Source: Nocardioidaceae bacterium SCSIO 66511 (GTDB lineage Bacteria; Actinomycetota; Actinomycetes; Propionibacteriales; Nocardioidaceae). Taken from it: a DNA stretch of 64,000 nt. Positions 43,324 through 51,854 of the stretch are shown piece after piece. Location: the NCBI GenBank assembly GCA_023100825.1, contig CP095846.1:4340001-4404000 (forward strand). The letters run 5' to 3'. A program made the translations under genes and the position numbers. Below the pieces are notes generated by a model. It saw only the letters and a program-made list of their open reading frames with translations. It was not told where the DNA came from and searched no databases. Each line of letters begins with the position of its first letter. Within the stretch, counting starts at the first letter, position 1.

Positions 43324-44409
43324 CTAGCCGTGCGCGCGTCGCCACTCCTGTGCAACCTCGAGCACGATGTCGTTGGCCTCCGACTCGCCGATCGTGATGC
43401 GGGCTCCGTCGCCCGCGAACGGGCGGATCATCACACCCTCGGCTGCGCACGCCGCCGCGAAGTCCAGCGTGTCGGCGCCGAGCTCCAGCCAGAAGAAGTT
43501 CGCCTGTGTGTCGGGAACCGTCCAGCCTTGTCCGCGCAGCGCGTCGACGACCCGGGTGCGCTCGGCGACCAGCGCCTCGACCCGCTCGAGCAATGCGTCC
43601 TCCGCCTCCAGCGAAGCCGTCGCGGCGACCTGGGCGAAGTCCGAGACGCCGAACGGCAGCGATGCCTTGCGTACCGCCGCCGCGAGGGGCGCCGGCGCAA
43701 TGGCGTACCCGATGCGCAGACCCGCGAGGCCATACGCCTTGGAGAAGGTACGCAGGCAGACGACGTTGTCTCGATCGCGATAGAGATCGACGCCGTCGGC
43801 GACGTGCGGGTCGCGGACGAACTCGCGATACGCCTCGTCGATGACCACCACGACATGCGGGGGCACCCGGTCGATGAACTCGCTCAGCGCATCGCGGCGT
43901 ACGACCGGGCCGGTCGGGTTGTTGGGTGTGCACACGATGACGACCTTCGTGCGATCAGTGATCGCGTCGAGCATGGCGTCGAGGTCGTGCTCGGCCTTCG
44001 CATTGAGCGGCACGGTCACCGAGGTCGCGCCCGTCACCTGCACCGCGATCGGGTACGCCTCGAACGACCTCCATGCGTACACGACCTCGTCGCCGCGTTC
44101 ACAGACCGCCTGCAGCAGGTGATAGAGCACCGCCACCGAGCCAGTGCCGGCGGCCAGGTTGTCGACGGGCACCCCGAACCGCTCCGAGAGGCGTTCGTAC
44201 AAGTGCACGCTCCCCATGTCCGGGTAGCGGTTGATGCGCTCCGACGCGCCGGCGATCTTCTCGACAACACCCGGCAACGGCGGGTAAGGATTCTCGTTAC
44301 TGGACAGCTTGAACGTCGATCGGCCGGCCTTCGGCTCCGGCGGTTTCCCTGGCCGGTAGGTGGGGATCGTCTCGAACACGTCGCGGATCCGGGGCTGTCG
44401 CTCGCTCAT
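43324..44409 (-). CDS. histidinol-phosphate / aromatic amino acid aminotransferase
   Basis: A 361-residue fold-type I PLP aminotransferase. [12 protein letters not shown] (36-47) is the HisC N-terminal signature, [12 protein letters not shown] binds the cofactor phosphate, [10 protein letters not shown] contacts the ring, and [17 protein letters not shown] holds the PLP Lys and the substrate-binding Arg. Actinobacteria often carry one HisC in the his operon and a second homologue (Pat/AroT) for phenylalanine or tyrosine. With no his genes nearby, this is more likely the aromatic type, but the sequence alone does not decide. The ATG at 44409 lacks a strong ribosome site. Confidence 0.85.
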   Translation of the reverse strand: MSERQPRIRDVFETIPTYRPGKPPEPKAGRSTFKLSSNENPYPPLPGVVEKIAGASERINRYPDMGSVHLYERLSERFGVPVDNLAAGTGSVAVLYHLLQAVCERGDEVVYAWRSFEAYPIAVQVTGATSVTVPLNAKAEHDLDAMLDAITDRTKVVIVCTPNNPTGPVVRRDALSEFIDRVPPHVVVVIDEAYREFVRDPHVADGVDLYRDRDNVVCLRTFSKAYGLAGLRIGYAIAPAPLAAAVRKASLPFGVSDFAQVAATASLEAEDALLERVEALVAERTRVVDALRGQGWTVPDTQANFFWLELGADTLDFAAACAAEGVMIRPFAGDGARITIGESEANDIVLEVAQEWRRAHG

Positions 44410-44680
44410 GAGGCCCGAGGGTATCCGAGCCCGAACTGTCGCTTTTGCGAATCCCTCCCCCTGCGCGCACCGCGCGGATATGCTGCTGAGCGTCTTGCCG
44501 CCACGGCGGCGCGGATTCGACAAGGAGTGCGCTGCGGCACGCACAGCTGCGTCGACTCGGGAGCATGTTCGCCGGGCAAGATCGGCAAGATGACGGGCAT
44601 ATTCGGTGACCACTACAAGAACGCCGAGCGGGTACGCATCCAGGTGGAGGCGTTCCGCAACTAGCGCACGGTCCGCGCCG

Positions 44681-45556
44681 TCAGGGCAACGCGCCGCGCG
44701 GCACGTCCACTTGGACGGCGAGTAGCACCCCGTCACGGGTGTGGCGTCGTTCGCGTTCGGCGAATGACGGCGCTGCGCACACATACAAGGTGCGTCCGTC
44801 GTTGCCACCGAGCATGCAGCCGTACGCCCCGAGCTTGCCGGTCGAGATCTCCTCGACGATCGCACCACGGAGGACGCGTAGCACCCGGTTCCCGAGCGCG
44901 TCTGCTACCCAGACGGCGCCTTCGACGTCCGCGCACATACCAACGGGCGCGGCAGGCGTCGATGCAGACGTACCGCTCGCCGCCTCGAGAGTCGCCCACG
45001 CACGGCGGTTGGTCAGGGCGCCATCGGTGCCGACGTCGAACTCCGTGACCCGATTGCCGAGTGTCTCCGCAACAAGCAGCGTGCTCTCGGGGGTGAGCAC
45101 CATTCCGTTGGGCAAGTACAGCCCGTCGGCGACGACATCGACGTCGCCGTCAACGGACACTCGATAGAGGCGCGCCGTACGCATCGGCCCGCCGCCCATC
45201 AGGTCGTAGCCGAAGTCACCGACGTAGGTGAACCCGTTGGTCGAGACGATCAGTTCGTTGAGGTGGCCGGCCGGGTGCAGCGGCGTGAGATCGGCGTACG
45301 TGACCAGCTCACCGGACGCCTCGAGCCGCAAGATTCGATGGTCGCGCATCGAGGCGACGACAAGCCGATCATCGGGGAGCCAGCCGATGCCCGACGGCTG
45401 GCCGGGTACTTCGACCACGTGCTCGACGGCGCCGCCGAGGTCGATCGCGAGCACGGCCGGCGTGTACATATCCGAGACCCACAGGCGGCCGTCACGCCAG
45501 CGAGGCGCAATGGCATAGGAGAACCCGTCGGCGAACACTTCGACCTGCCGACTCAT
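44681..45556 (-). CDS. SMP-30/gluconolactonase-like beta-propeller protein
   Basis: A 291-residue six-bladed propeller. [20 protein letters not shown] (about 12-31) is the SMP-30 opening in which a Glu usually ligates the metal; here the position reads Ala-Pro, a divergence. [33 protein letters not shown] and [20 protein letters not shown] carry the conserved Asn and Asp of the metal site. Members hydrolyse lactones, but many are unassigned sugar-acid or aromatic lactonases. GGGAGG lies upstream of ATG 45556. It follows the DDAH-like gene on the same strand after a hairpin, so cotranscription is doubtful. Confidence 0.8.
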   Translation of the reverse strand: MSRQVEVFADGFSYAIAPRWRDGRLWVSDMYTPAVLAIDLGGAVEHVVEVPGQPSGIGWLPDDRLVVASMRDHRILRLEASGELVTYADLTPLHPAGHLNELIVSTNGFTYVGDFGYDLMGGGPMRTARLYRVSVDGDVDVVADGLYLPNGMVLTPESTLLVAETLGNRVTEFDVGTDGALTNRRAWATLEAASGTSASTPAAPVGMCADVEGAVWVADALGNRVLRVLRGAIVEEISTGKLGAYGCMLGGNDGRTLYVCAAPSFAERERRHTRDGVLLAVQVDVPRGALP

Positions 45557-45682
45557 CCTTCGTGCCTCCCTCGCGCACCACCGGCCCGCCGATACACACG
45601 CGTACTCGGCCGGCCAGGAGGCGAGCCGTTATCTGAACCTTAAGGCACGAGGTGCACCCGCGCGGTCGAATCCGCCAGCAGG

Positions 45683-45719
45683 CTGAGAGCGGCCGGACGC
45701 ACCGGGCAGCGGCTCTCAG
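45683..45719 (-). terminator. hairpin at the end of the DDAH-like gene
   Basis: CTGAGAGC (45683-45690) pairs with GCTCTCAG (45712-45719) around a 21-base loop. The right arm includes the DDAH stop codon, so the structure forms at the very end of that message. Confidence 0.5.
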
Positions 45720-46609
45720 GACGCGATGAGCTCCCCGCCGGGCACGGACGGCAGATCGCGGCCGATGACGATGTCGAGCGGGTTCGTCATGCACCGGATC
45801 GATCCGCCGCCCTTGTGGAACTCGCTCAGGTCGCACAGCTGCACGTCGAAGCCGGCTGCCTCGATCGCCTGGCGTACCCGCGGTGGGCAGTCGGGCATGA
45901 CGACCGTTCGATCGACGACCACCGAGTTGGCGCAGAAGGTCAGCGCCTCGTCGACGTCCAGCACGATCGGCTCCGGAACGACGTCGAGCAACGCCTTCGC
46001 ACTCGGCGCGTCGAACGCATCGGGGCAGACCATCGCAACGCGATCGTCGAGCGGGCAGAACGCGAGGTCGAGGTGGTACATCGCCGGATGCACGATGCGC
46101 AGCGCACGCACCCGTACGCCCAGCTCGGCCGCGAGCGACTTGAGACCGATCTCGTCGGAGCGCTTGCCGTGGCCGACCAGCAACGAGTCGCCGTACGGGA
46201 AGGCGTCGCCCGACTCGAAGTGGCCGCCGACGCCGCTGCGCCCGACGTACGCCGCTGCGTACCCCAACTCCGCGAAGAACTTCTCTGCGACCGGCGTCTC
46301 GGCGCGGCGCTGTTCGTACCGCATATGCGACATCAGCACTCTCGGCATCGAGGACATGTCGGTGACGGCGAGACCGAGGTTCATCGCGTACACCATGTCG
46401 GGCGAACCGGCCGCGCCCTCGAGCACGTCGACCCGGGCGCCGAGCGAACCGAGAAGCTCGCGCAGGCTCTGCCACTGCTCACGTGCGCGGATCGGATCGG
46501 GTTGATCGGCGAGGTCCATGAACGGGTTGATGCCGTATTCGATGCGGTAGTGGTCGGGGGTGACCATCGCGTAGTGGCGGCCCCAGGACAGGGTGTTTCC
46601 GCGGTTCAT
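45716..46609 (-). CDS. dimethylargininase / amidinotransferase-fold hydrolase
   Basis: A 297-residue pentein-fold enzyme. The catalytic Cys273 lies in KGGGSIRCMTNPLDI and the catalytic His179 in HPAMYHLDLAFCPL. VGGHFESGDAFPYGD (about 127-141) holds acidic guanidine-binding residues, and the N-terminus HYAMVTPDHYRIEYGINPFM matches bacterial DDAH-type proteins. DDAH splits methylated arginine to citrulline and methylamine; close relatives act on ornithine or arginine analogues. GGAGG precedes ATG 46609 by six bases. A GntR regulator diverges from it across a perfect FadR-type palindrome, so expression is probably substrate-induced. Confidence 0.8.
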   Translation of the reverse strand: MNRGNTLSWGRHYAMVTPDHYRIEYGINPFMDLADQPDPIRAREQWQSLRELLGSLGARVDVLEGAAGSPDMVYAMNLGLAVTDMSSMPRVLMSHMRYEQRRAETPVAEKFFAELGYAAAYVGRSGVGGHFESGDAFPYGDSLLVGHGKRSDEIGLKSLAAELGVRVRALRIVHPAMYHLDLAFCPLDDRVAMVCPDAFDAPSAKALLDVVPEPIVLDVDEALTFCANSVVVDRTVVMPDCPPRVRQAIEAAGFDVQLCDLSEFHKGGGSIRCMTNPLDIVIGRDLPSVPGGELIAS

Positions 46610-46623
46610 GTTCGCCTCCAATT

Positions 46624-46634
46624 TTGTCCGACAA
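46624..46634. promoter_or_regulatory. FadR-type GntR operator
   Basis: TTGTC-C-GACAA is a perfect 11-base palindrome that fits the FadR-subfamily pattern T-N-G-T-N3-A-C-N-A. It lies 14 bases upstream of the DDAH-like start and 80 bases upstream of the divergent GntR gene, covering the hydrolase promoter. Confidence 0.7.
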
Positions 46635-46714
46635 TCCGACACTCAGATCATAGCGGTCGACAGGCCCGGGCGGCGAACGAACGGGGTGATCGGCGATCGG
46701 GCAGAATCGGGGCC

Positions 46715-47380
46715 GTGTACGACGCACTCGAGTTCGAGCACAGCTCGACGGTCGAACGCGTTGCCGAGGCACTGCGGCACGCGCTGTTCGCGGGCGACCT
46801 CGTACCGGGAACCCCGCTGCGCGAGGTGGCGCTCGCCGACCAGCTCGGCGTTGCGCGCAGCACCGTGCGCGAGGCGCTGACCCAGCTCACCGGCGAAGGC
46901 CTGGTGACCCGCAAGCCGAACCGCGGAGTCGCGGTCACGTCGTACGACCGCGACCAGGTGCACGACCTCGTGGACGCTCGACTCGTCGTCGAACGCGCCG
47001 GCGCGCACTCCTGGGCCGATGCCGAACCCGCGCTTCGCGATGCCGTGCATGCGTCGCTGTCGCGGTACGAAGAGCTCGCGGAGTCCGGTGCCACGGCCCG
47101 CGACATCACCGAGGCACATCTGGACTTCCACCGCCGCATCGTGGGGCTCACCGGCAACGAACGCCTCTCAGCGCTCGCCGACCAGCTCTACGCCGAGATC
47201 CGGCTGGCACTCGCGCATCTCGACCGCCTGCGCAGTAACGCCCGGGCCCAGATCGCTGACCATCGCCGGCTGCTGGAGCTGATCGAGACGTCCGACGCCG
47301 CTACGGTCGATGCCGCGCTACGCGAGCACCTCGAGAATGCCGAGACGTCGATCCGCGACGCGCTGCTCGCCGACTGGTAG
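46715..47380 (+). CDS. GntR family regulator, FCD subfamily
   Basis: A 221-residue regulator with a winged helix (about residues 10-75; LGVARSTVREALTQLTGEGL is the recognition region) and an FCD domain with AHLDFHRRIVGLTGNERL and QIADHRRLLELIE. GTG 46715 is the only start that gives a normal N-terminus; the frame is open further upstream but that is antisense to the DDAH gene. It diverges from the DDAH-like hydrolase and most likely represses it through the TTGTC-GACAA site. The FCD ligand is probably an arginine derivative or a downstream acid. Confidence 0.87.
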   Translation: MYDALEFEHSSTVERVAEALRHALFAGDLVPGTPLREVALADQLGVARSTVREALTQLTGEGLVTRKPNRGVAVTSYDRDQVHDLVDARLVVERAGAHSWADAEPALRDAVHASLSRYEELAESGATARDITEAHLDFHRRIVGLTGNERLSALADQLYAEIRLALAHLDRLRSNARAQIADHRRLLELIETSDAATVDAALREHLENAETSIRDALLADW

Positions 47381-47472
47381 CCCACGTACGGACTCCTGCT
47401 GGATCACCCGGAATCCGTACTCACGCGGCAGGGCGCAGGGCGGATGATTGAACGGGATGCAAGTATGGTCGC

Positions 47473-47850
47473 GTGATTCGACTCATCGCCAGCTGGATCT
47501 TCAGCGCTGGAGCGATCGCGGTCGCGGCATGGCTGTTCGACAGCGTCGAGATCGGCGGCACCGACCGCAACGACGAGCTCATCACCCTCGCGATCGTGGC
47601 CGCGGTGTTCGCTCTGATCGATACGTTCGTCGCGCCGATCATCAAGCTGCTCTCGCTGCCGTTCATCATCGTCACGCTCGGGTTGGCGCTCATCGTCATC
47701 AACGCACTGCTGCTGATGCTCACCGCCAACATCGCCGACGCCGTCGGCGCCCAGTTCGTCGTCGACGGGTTCTGGGCAGCCGTATGGGGCTCGATCGTGA
47801 TCTCGATCGTCAACGCGATCCTGCACGCGGTCTTCGACGTCGGCGACTGA
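47473..47850 (+). CDS. phage-holin-4-like small membrane protein
   Basis: A 125-residue protein with four predicted membrane helices (about 2-20, 37-55, 60-87 and 98-118). LFDSVEIGG and ITLAIVAAVFALIDTFVAPIIKLLSLPF match the actinobacterial family called Mycobacterial 4 TMS phage holin superfamily IV. Despite that name the genes are chromosomal, widespread and of unknown role; this is not evidence of a prophage. GTG 47473 is used. The phosphatase gene begins ten bases downstream. Confidence 0.82.
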   Translation: MIRLIASWIFSAGAIAVAAWLFDSVEIGGTDRNDELITLAIVAAVFALIDTFVAPIIKLLSLPFIIVTLGLALIVINALLLMLTANIADAVGAQFVVDGFWAAVWGSIVISIVNAILHAVFDVGD

Positions 47851-47860
47851 GCGCTTTCCC

Positions 47861-48376
47861 ATGACGGCACTTCCACCACCACACGATCCCGACGGCCCGT
47901 ACCGCATCGCGGTCGTCTGCCTGGGCAACATCTGCCGCTCGCCGATGGCCGAGGTCGTGCTCACCGATGCGCTCGACGACGCGGGACTGAGCGACCGGGT
48001 CCACGTCGCATCGAGTGGCACGGGCGGCTGGCACTCGGGTGAGGGCATGGACGACCGCGCCGCGGCGACGCTCGAGTCGGCCGGCCACGACCCGAGCCGC
48101 CACCGGGCGCAACAGTTCGACGCCGGTTGGTTCGACGAGTACGACCTGATCCTGACCATGGACCACTCCAACTACCAGGACGTACGCGCCCTCGCCCGCT
48201 CCGCCGACGACGCAGCGCGAGTGCGGATGTTTCGCGCGTACGACCCGCAGGCATCCGAGGGCGACGACCAGGTGCCCGACCCGTGGTACGGCGGACGCAG
48301 CGGCTTCGACCGGGTGCTCGAGATGGTCGAACGCACAGCGAAATCGCTCACGGACCGGCTCGAGACCACGGCCTGA
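47861..48376 (+). CDS. low-molecular-weight protein-tyrosine phosphatase family enzyme
   Basis: A 171-residue LMW-PTP. VCLGNICRSP contains the C-x5-R loop (Cys20, Arg26), and the general acid Asp140 lies in VPDPWYGG. Relatives dephosphorylate protein tyrosine. One branch is reported to remove phosphate from protein-bound ribulosamine-5-phosphate and erythrulosamine-4-phosphate, preparing them for fructosamine-kinase-family enzymes. The fructosamine-kinase homologue 48 bases downstream makes that role attractive here. It follows the holin-like gene by ten bases. Confidence 0.9.
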   Translation: MTALPPPHDPDGPYRIAVVCLGNICRSPMAEVVLTDALDDAGLSDRVHVASSGTGGWHSGEGMDDRAAATLESAGHDPSRHRAQQFDAGWFDEYDLILTMDHSNYQDVRALARSADDAARVRMFRAYDPQASEGDDQVPDPWYGGRSGFDRVLEMVERTAKSLTDRLETTA

Positions 48377-48423
48377 GTCGGCGACATCAGCGCAGTTCCG
48401 CCCCGACCCGGTAACGTCGAGGC

Positions 48424-49305
48424 ATGGCAAGGATGTCTGGTATCGCTTCTCGGGCCGAGCGGCTGCTCGGCATCAGCGTCATCTCGACGACTCCCGTCGC
48501 CGGCGGCGACATCTGCACGAGCACTCGCCTGCGCCTGTCCGATGGGCGCAGCGCGATCGCCAAGACCCGACCCAACACCCCGCCCGACTTCTTCGCCCGT
48601 GAGGCCGCCGGGCTGCGGTGGCTCGCCGAGGCAGACAGCGCCCACGTACCCGATGTGCTCGGGGTCGCCGACGACTGCCTGCTGATCGACTGGGTCGAGC
48701 CGGGCAAACCCTCACCCGAGGCGGCCGCCGAGTTCGGCCACGAGTTGGCCCGAATGCATGCGGCGGGTTCTGACACCTTCGGCGCAGCTGACGACGGCTA
48801 CATCGGGCTCGCCCCGCTGCCCAACAAGCCCGCCGACACCTGGCCGGAGTTCTACGCCACCCGCCGGGTACTCCCGTACCTCAAGCTCGCCCGCGACCGC
48901 GACGCCATCTCCACCGACGACGCGGCACCGATCGAGACGCTGATGCAGCGCATCACGGAGTTCTCGGGCCCGGCCGAGGAGCCCGCCCGCATCCACGGGG
49001 ACCTGTGGTCGGGCAACATCGTCTGGGGCACCGACGGCGCCGTACACCTGATCGATCCCGCCGCACACGGCGGTCACCGGGAGACCGACATCGCGATGCT
49101 TTCGCTGTTCGGTGCACCGCATCTGCAGCGCATCCTCGAGGCTTACGAGGAGCAGGCGCCGCTCGCCGACGACTGGCGCGCTCGACTCCCACTGCATCAG
49201 CTGCACCCACTGCTCGTGCACGCGGCACTGTTCGGCGGCGGATACGGAGCACGCGCCGGCGCTGCGGCCGCATCCGTGCTCGACGGTACGGCCGGGCAGG
49301 AATAG
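48424..49305 (+). CDS. fructosamine/ribulosamine 3-kinase family protein
   Basis: A 293-residue aminoglycoside-phosphotransferase-fold kinase. GGDICTSTRLRLSDGRSAIAK-type N-lobe residues (about 27-47) match fructosamine kinases. HGDLWSGNIV (191-200) is the Brenner motif with catalytic Asp193, and LIDPAAHGGHRETDIAML (from about 209) holds the metal-binding DP and the family's GHRE. Bacterial members phosphorylate ketoamines (mainly ribulosamines and erythrulosamines) on proteins at O3, which makes them fall off and so deglycates the protein. Its stop is three bases before the response regulator start, tying it to the MprAB-like system. Confidence 0.9.
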   Translation: MARMSGIASRAERLLGISVISTTPVAGGDICTSTRLRLSDGRSAIAKTRPNTPPDFFAREAAGLRWLAEADSAHVPDVLGVADDCLLIDWVEPGKPSPEAAAEFGHELARMHAAGSDTFGAADDGYIGLAPLPNKPADTWPEFYATRRVLPYLKLARDRDAISTDDAAPIETLMQRITEFSGPAEEPARIHGDLWSGNIVWGTDGAVHLIDPAAHGGHRETDIAMLSLFGAPHLQRILEAYEEQAPLADDWRARLPLHQLHPLLVHAALFGGGYGARAGAAAASVLDGTAGQE

Positions 49306-49308
49306 ACC

Positions 49309-50010
49309 GTGGACGAGATGAAGGTGCTCGTCGTCGACGACGACCGGGCCGTACGCGACTCGCTGAGGCGATCACTGGAGTTCAACGGTTACGCGGTCGA
49401 CGTCGCCGCCGATGGCGCGGAGGCGCTCGCGCGAGTCCCCTTGATCGACCCGGACGCGATCATCATGGACGTGATGATGCCGCGGCTCGACGGGCTCGAG
49501 GCGACCCGCGCCCTACGCGATGCGGGCAACGACGTCGCGATCCTCGTACTCACGGCGCGCGACGCGGTCGACGACCGCGTCGACGGCCTCGATGCCGGTG
49601 CCGACGACTACCTCACCAAACCGTTCGCACTCGAAGAGCTACTCGCCCGCGTACGCGCGTTGCTGCGGCGCATGTCGCGTACCGCCGACGACGACGAGGA
49701 GTCGACCCAGCTCGCATTCGCCGACCTCACCCTCGACACCGCGACCCGCGAGGTCATGCGCGGCGAACGCGCCGTCTCGCTGACCCGCACAGAGTTCGCG
49801 CTGCTGGAGCTGTTCATGCAGCGACCGCGCCGGGTGCTCGAGCGGTCGTTCATCCTCGAGGAGGTGTGGGGATTCGACTTCCCTACATCGGCGAACTCGC
49901 TGGAGGTGTACGTCGGCTACGTACGCCGCAAGCTCGAGTCCGAGGATGAGCCGCGGCTGCTGCACACCGTACGCGGAGTCGGGTACGTGCTCCGCGAGAG
50001 CCCACCGTGA
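49309..50010 (+). CDS. mprA: OmpR-family response regulator, MprA-like
   Basis: A 233-residue two-component regulator. The receiver domain (4-115) has acidic VDDD, phospho-acceptor Asp54 (IIMDVMMP), Thr in VLTARD and Lys in YLTKPF. The winged-helix DNA-binding domain (about 135-230) ends [16 protein letters not shown] and VRGVGYVLR. The order MprA-MprB-HtrA is the same as in mycobacteria, where the system answers envelope stress. GTG 49309 has AGGAA at good distance; an ATG at 49318 is also possible. It overlaps the histidine kinase start. Probable targets are the direct repeats before htrA. Confidence 0.88.
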   Translation: MDEMKVLVVDDDRAVRDSLRRSLEFNGYAVDVAADGAEALARVPLIDPDAIIMDVMMPRLDGLEATRALRDAGNDVAILVLTARDAVDDRVDGLDAGADDYLTKPFALEELLARVRALLRRMSRTADDDEESTQLAFADLTLDTATREVMRGERAVSLTRTEFALLELFMQRPRRVLERSFILEEVWGFDFPTSANSLEVYVGYVRRKLESEDEPRLLHTVRGVGYVLRESPP

Positions 50011-51461
50011 TCGAGATGGGTGAACGCGAACCGGACACTGCCCCCGCGGCATCCCAACCCGACCGCTCGACGGGCCTCGTACCCAGCCTGCGCGAGCAGG
50101 TATCCGACCGGGTTTCGCTCGCGGCCCGGATCACCCTGCTCACAACGGTGGCCGTCGGTCTCACGATCGCTGCCGTCGGGGTGACGATCTTCCTGACCGT
50201 ACGCACCGAGGTCAACCACTCGCTGGACACCTCACTGGTCAAACGTGCGCACGCCGTCGCCGACTCGCCGGAGGCCGCGGAGCAAATGCGCACGGGCGAG
50301 GTGCCGGGCGCGTTGGCCGCCGCCGACATCCTGATCGCACTCATCACACCCGATGGCACGTGGGCGATGGACGACCTCGGCCCCGCCCTCGGCGACCCGG
50401 AGCGAGCGGTCGCCAACGGCGTCAACGCCGAGTCGATCCGCACCGTGACGATCTACGACCGGCCGTACCGCGTGGTCGCCGTACAGTCCGGACACGGCAC
50501 CTCCGTCGTCGTCGCGCAGTCGATGCAGTCGAGTGCGCGTACGCTCGACCGGCTCGAGATCGCATTGTGGGTCGTCGGAGCGGCGGGCGTCATCGTCGCC
50601 GGCATCGCGGGGTGGCTGGTCGCCACCAACTCTCTGCGCCCCGTACGCCGGCTCACCCGTGCGGCCGAGCGGGTCGCCCGCACCGAGCAGCTCACGCCAA
50701 TCGAGGTGACCGGCGACGACGAGCTCGCGCGGCTCACCATCGCCTTCAACTCGATGCTCACGTCTCTCGATGCGTCCAAGCAACGCCAACGCCAGCTGGT
50801 GGCAGACGCCGGACACGAGCTCCGTACGCCGCTCACCAGTTTGCGTACGAACATCGAGCTGCTCAGCCAGGCCGAAGCGAAGGGCGGACTCGCGCCACGC
50901 GCACGCGGCGAGCTGATGGCCGACGTACGCGCTCAGATCGGCGAGCTGACCACCCTCGTCGGCGATCTCGTCGAGCTCGCCCGCGACACGTCGCCGAAGA
51001 GCGCGCCGGAGCCGATCGACCTGTCGGAGATCCTGATGAACTGCGTGCAGCGCGTACGTCTGCGCGCGCCGGGTATCGAGTTCAACGTCGAAAGCGAGCC
51101 TTGGGTGGTCGTCGGCGACGGCCAGTTGCTCGAGCGGGCCGTGACCAATCTGCTCGACAATGCCGCGAAGTGGAGCCCCCCGCTGGGCACCGTGACCGTA
51201 CGACTGCGCGACGGAGTCCTCACCGTGGCCGACACCGGCCCCGGCATCAACGAAGAGGACCTCCCGCATGTGTTCGAGCGGTTCTACCGTTCCCGCGAGG
51301 CGCGGATGCTGCCCGGGTCCGGCCTCGGCCTGGCAATCGTCGCGCAGGCGGCCGGCCGGCACGGCGGTGCAGTCACCGCACGTCGCGCCCCGTCGGGTGG
51401 CGCGCTGATGACGCTCACGATTCCCGGCAAGCCGCCGAGCCAGGTGCCCGACGACAGCTGA
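50007..51461 (+). CDS. mprB: sensor histidine kinase, MprB-like
   Basis: A 484-residue membrane kinase. The first membrane helix (about 40-66) and second (about 183-206) enclose a 115-residue extracytoplasmic sensor. HAMP follows ([18 protein letters not shown]), then HisKA with phospho-acceptor His270 in [10 protein letters not shown]. The ATPase domain has [10 protein letters not shown] (N box), DTGPGI (G1) and GSGLGLAIV (G2). It starts with GTG overlapping the regulator's TGA. A structured non-coding stretch of nearly 400 bases separates it from htrA. It presumably senses misfolded or damaged envelope protein. Confidence 0.9.
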   Translation: MIEMGEREPDTAPAASQPDRSTGLVPSLREQVSDRVSLAARITLLTTVAVGLTIAAVGVTIFLTVRTEVNHSLDTSLVKRAHAVADSPEAAEQMRTGEVPGALAAADILIALITPDGTWAMDDLGPALGDPERAVANGVNAESIRTVTIYDRPYRVVAVQSGHGTSVVVAQSMQSSARTLDRLEIALWVVGAAGVIVAGIAGWLVATNSLRPVRRLTRAAERVARTEQLTPIEVTGDDELARLTIAFNSMLTSLDASKQRQRQLVADAGHELRTPLTSLRTNIELLSQAEAKGGLAPRARGELMADVRAQIGELTTLVGDLVELARDTSPKSAPEPIDLSEILMNCVQRVRLRAPGIEFNVESEPWVVVGDGQLLERAVTNLLDNAAKWSPPLGTVTVRLRDGVLTVADTGPGINEEDLPHVFERFYRSREARMLPGSGLGLAIVAQAAGRHGGAVTARRAPSGGALMTLTIPGKPPSQVPDDS

Positions 51462-51498
51462 TCGCTGGCTGCCACTCATGGCCGGCGGTTCGGACGGC

Positions 51499-51612
51499 GC
51501 CCGGTGGTGCTTCACCAAGTAAGCATGGTGAAGTACCGCTTTGCACGGCAGGAACACCGTGCAAAGCGACTGGTTGCCGCGCCCGTTGGTACGTACGTGG
51601 CCACCGTGGCAC
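51499..51612 (+). repeat. hairpin-rich intergenic element, copy 2
   Basis: Homologous to 31880-32025 read in reverse. Hairpin 1 pairs 51506-51517 with 51526-51537 (core TTCACCA/TGGTGAA, loop AGTAAGCA; copy 1 has loop AGTAGACA). Hairpin 2 pairs 51538-51548 with 51557-51567 (GCTTTGCACGG/CCGTGCAAAGC, 11 perfect pairs). Shared single-stranded blocks include GACTGGTT and GTTGGTAC. A competing GGTG/CACC stem could form with the left arm of hairpin 1. No protein frame is conserved between the copies. Confidence 0.7.
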
Positions 51613-51659
51613 AAGTCCTCTCACTCGTACCCGTCGCGCGTCGTCGGCGCCGACCGTGG

Positions 51660-51691
51660 TGCGGTTTGCCCTGGTACCAAGGCAAACCGCA
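51660..51691 (+). other. perfect 11-bp hairpin
   Basis: TGCGGTTTGCC (51660-51670) pairs with GGCAAACCGCA (51681-51691). The ten-base loop itself contains the palindrome TGGTACCA. It could end mprAB transcription or be part of the larger structured region. Confidence 0.65.
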
Positions 51692-51707
51692 GCCCGCAGC
51701 CGTACGC

Positions 51708-51770
51708 CCCAAGGCAAATGGTCACTGTCCCAAGGGACACTCCCCGTGGACAGTGACAACCGCCCTTGGG
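51708..51770 (+). other. nested hairpin upstream of htrA
   Basis: GTCACTGTCC (51721-51730) pairs with GGACAGTGAC (51748-51757), enclosed by CCCAAGG (51708-51714) with CCTTGGG (51764-51770). With the preceding hairpins it completes the structured part of the 393-base gap between mprB and htrA; nothing else gene-like is seen in that gap apart from the repeats at 51814. Confidence 0.6.
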
Positions 51771-51813
51771 AAGTAGGACGGAGTTCCGCAGATCTTCAGA
51801 CATGTCACAATCG

Positions 51814-51833
51814 CATCTCAGGCACATCTCAGC
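51814..51833. promoter_or_regulatory. direct repeats, candidate MprA-like response regulator site
   Basis: CATCTCAGG (51814-51822) and CATCTCAGC (51825-51833) repeat with an 11-base period, one helical turn, as OmpR-family dimers require. They lie 22 bases before the htrA start and downstream of the hairpins, so htrA probably has its own regulated promoter. Confidence 0.6.
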
Positions 51834-51854
51834 CACGCGGCACATCCTTGACGT

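Noticed and set aside
44480-44664. Two tiny frames overlapping by ATGA (start at 44590) between the aminotransferase and SMP-30 genes
   Set aside because: The overlap looks coupled, but neither start has a ribosome site, the products are 24 and about 37 residues, and the gap is flanked by genes on the other strand.
47473-47850. Evidence of a prophage from the holin-like gene
   Set aside because: The family is a widespread chromosomal one in Actinobacteria named only for fold similarity; no other phage genes are present.
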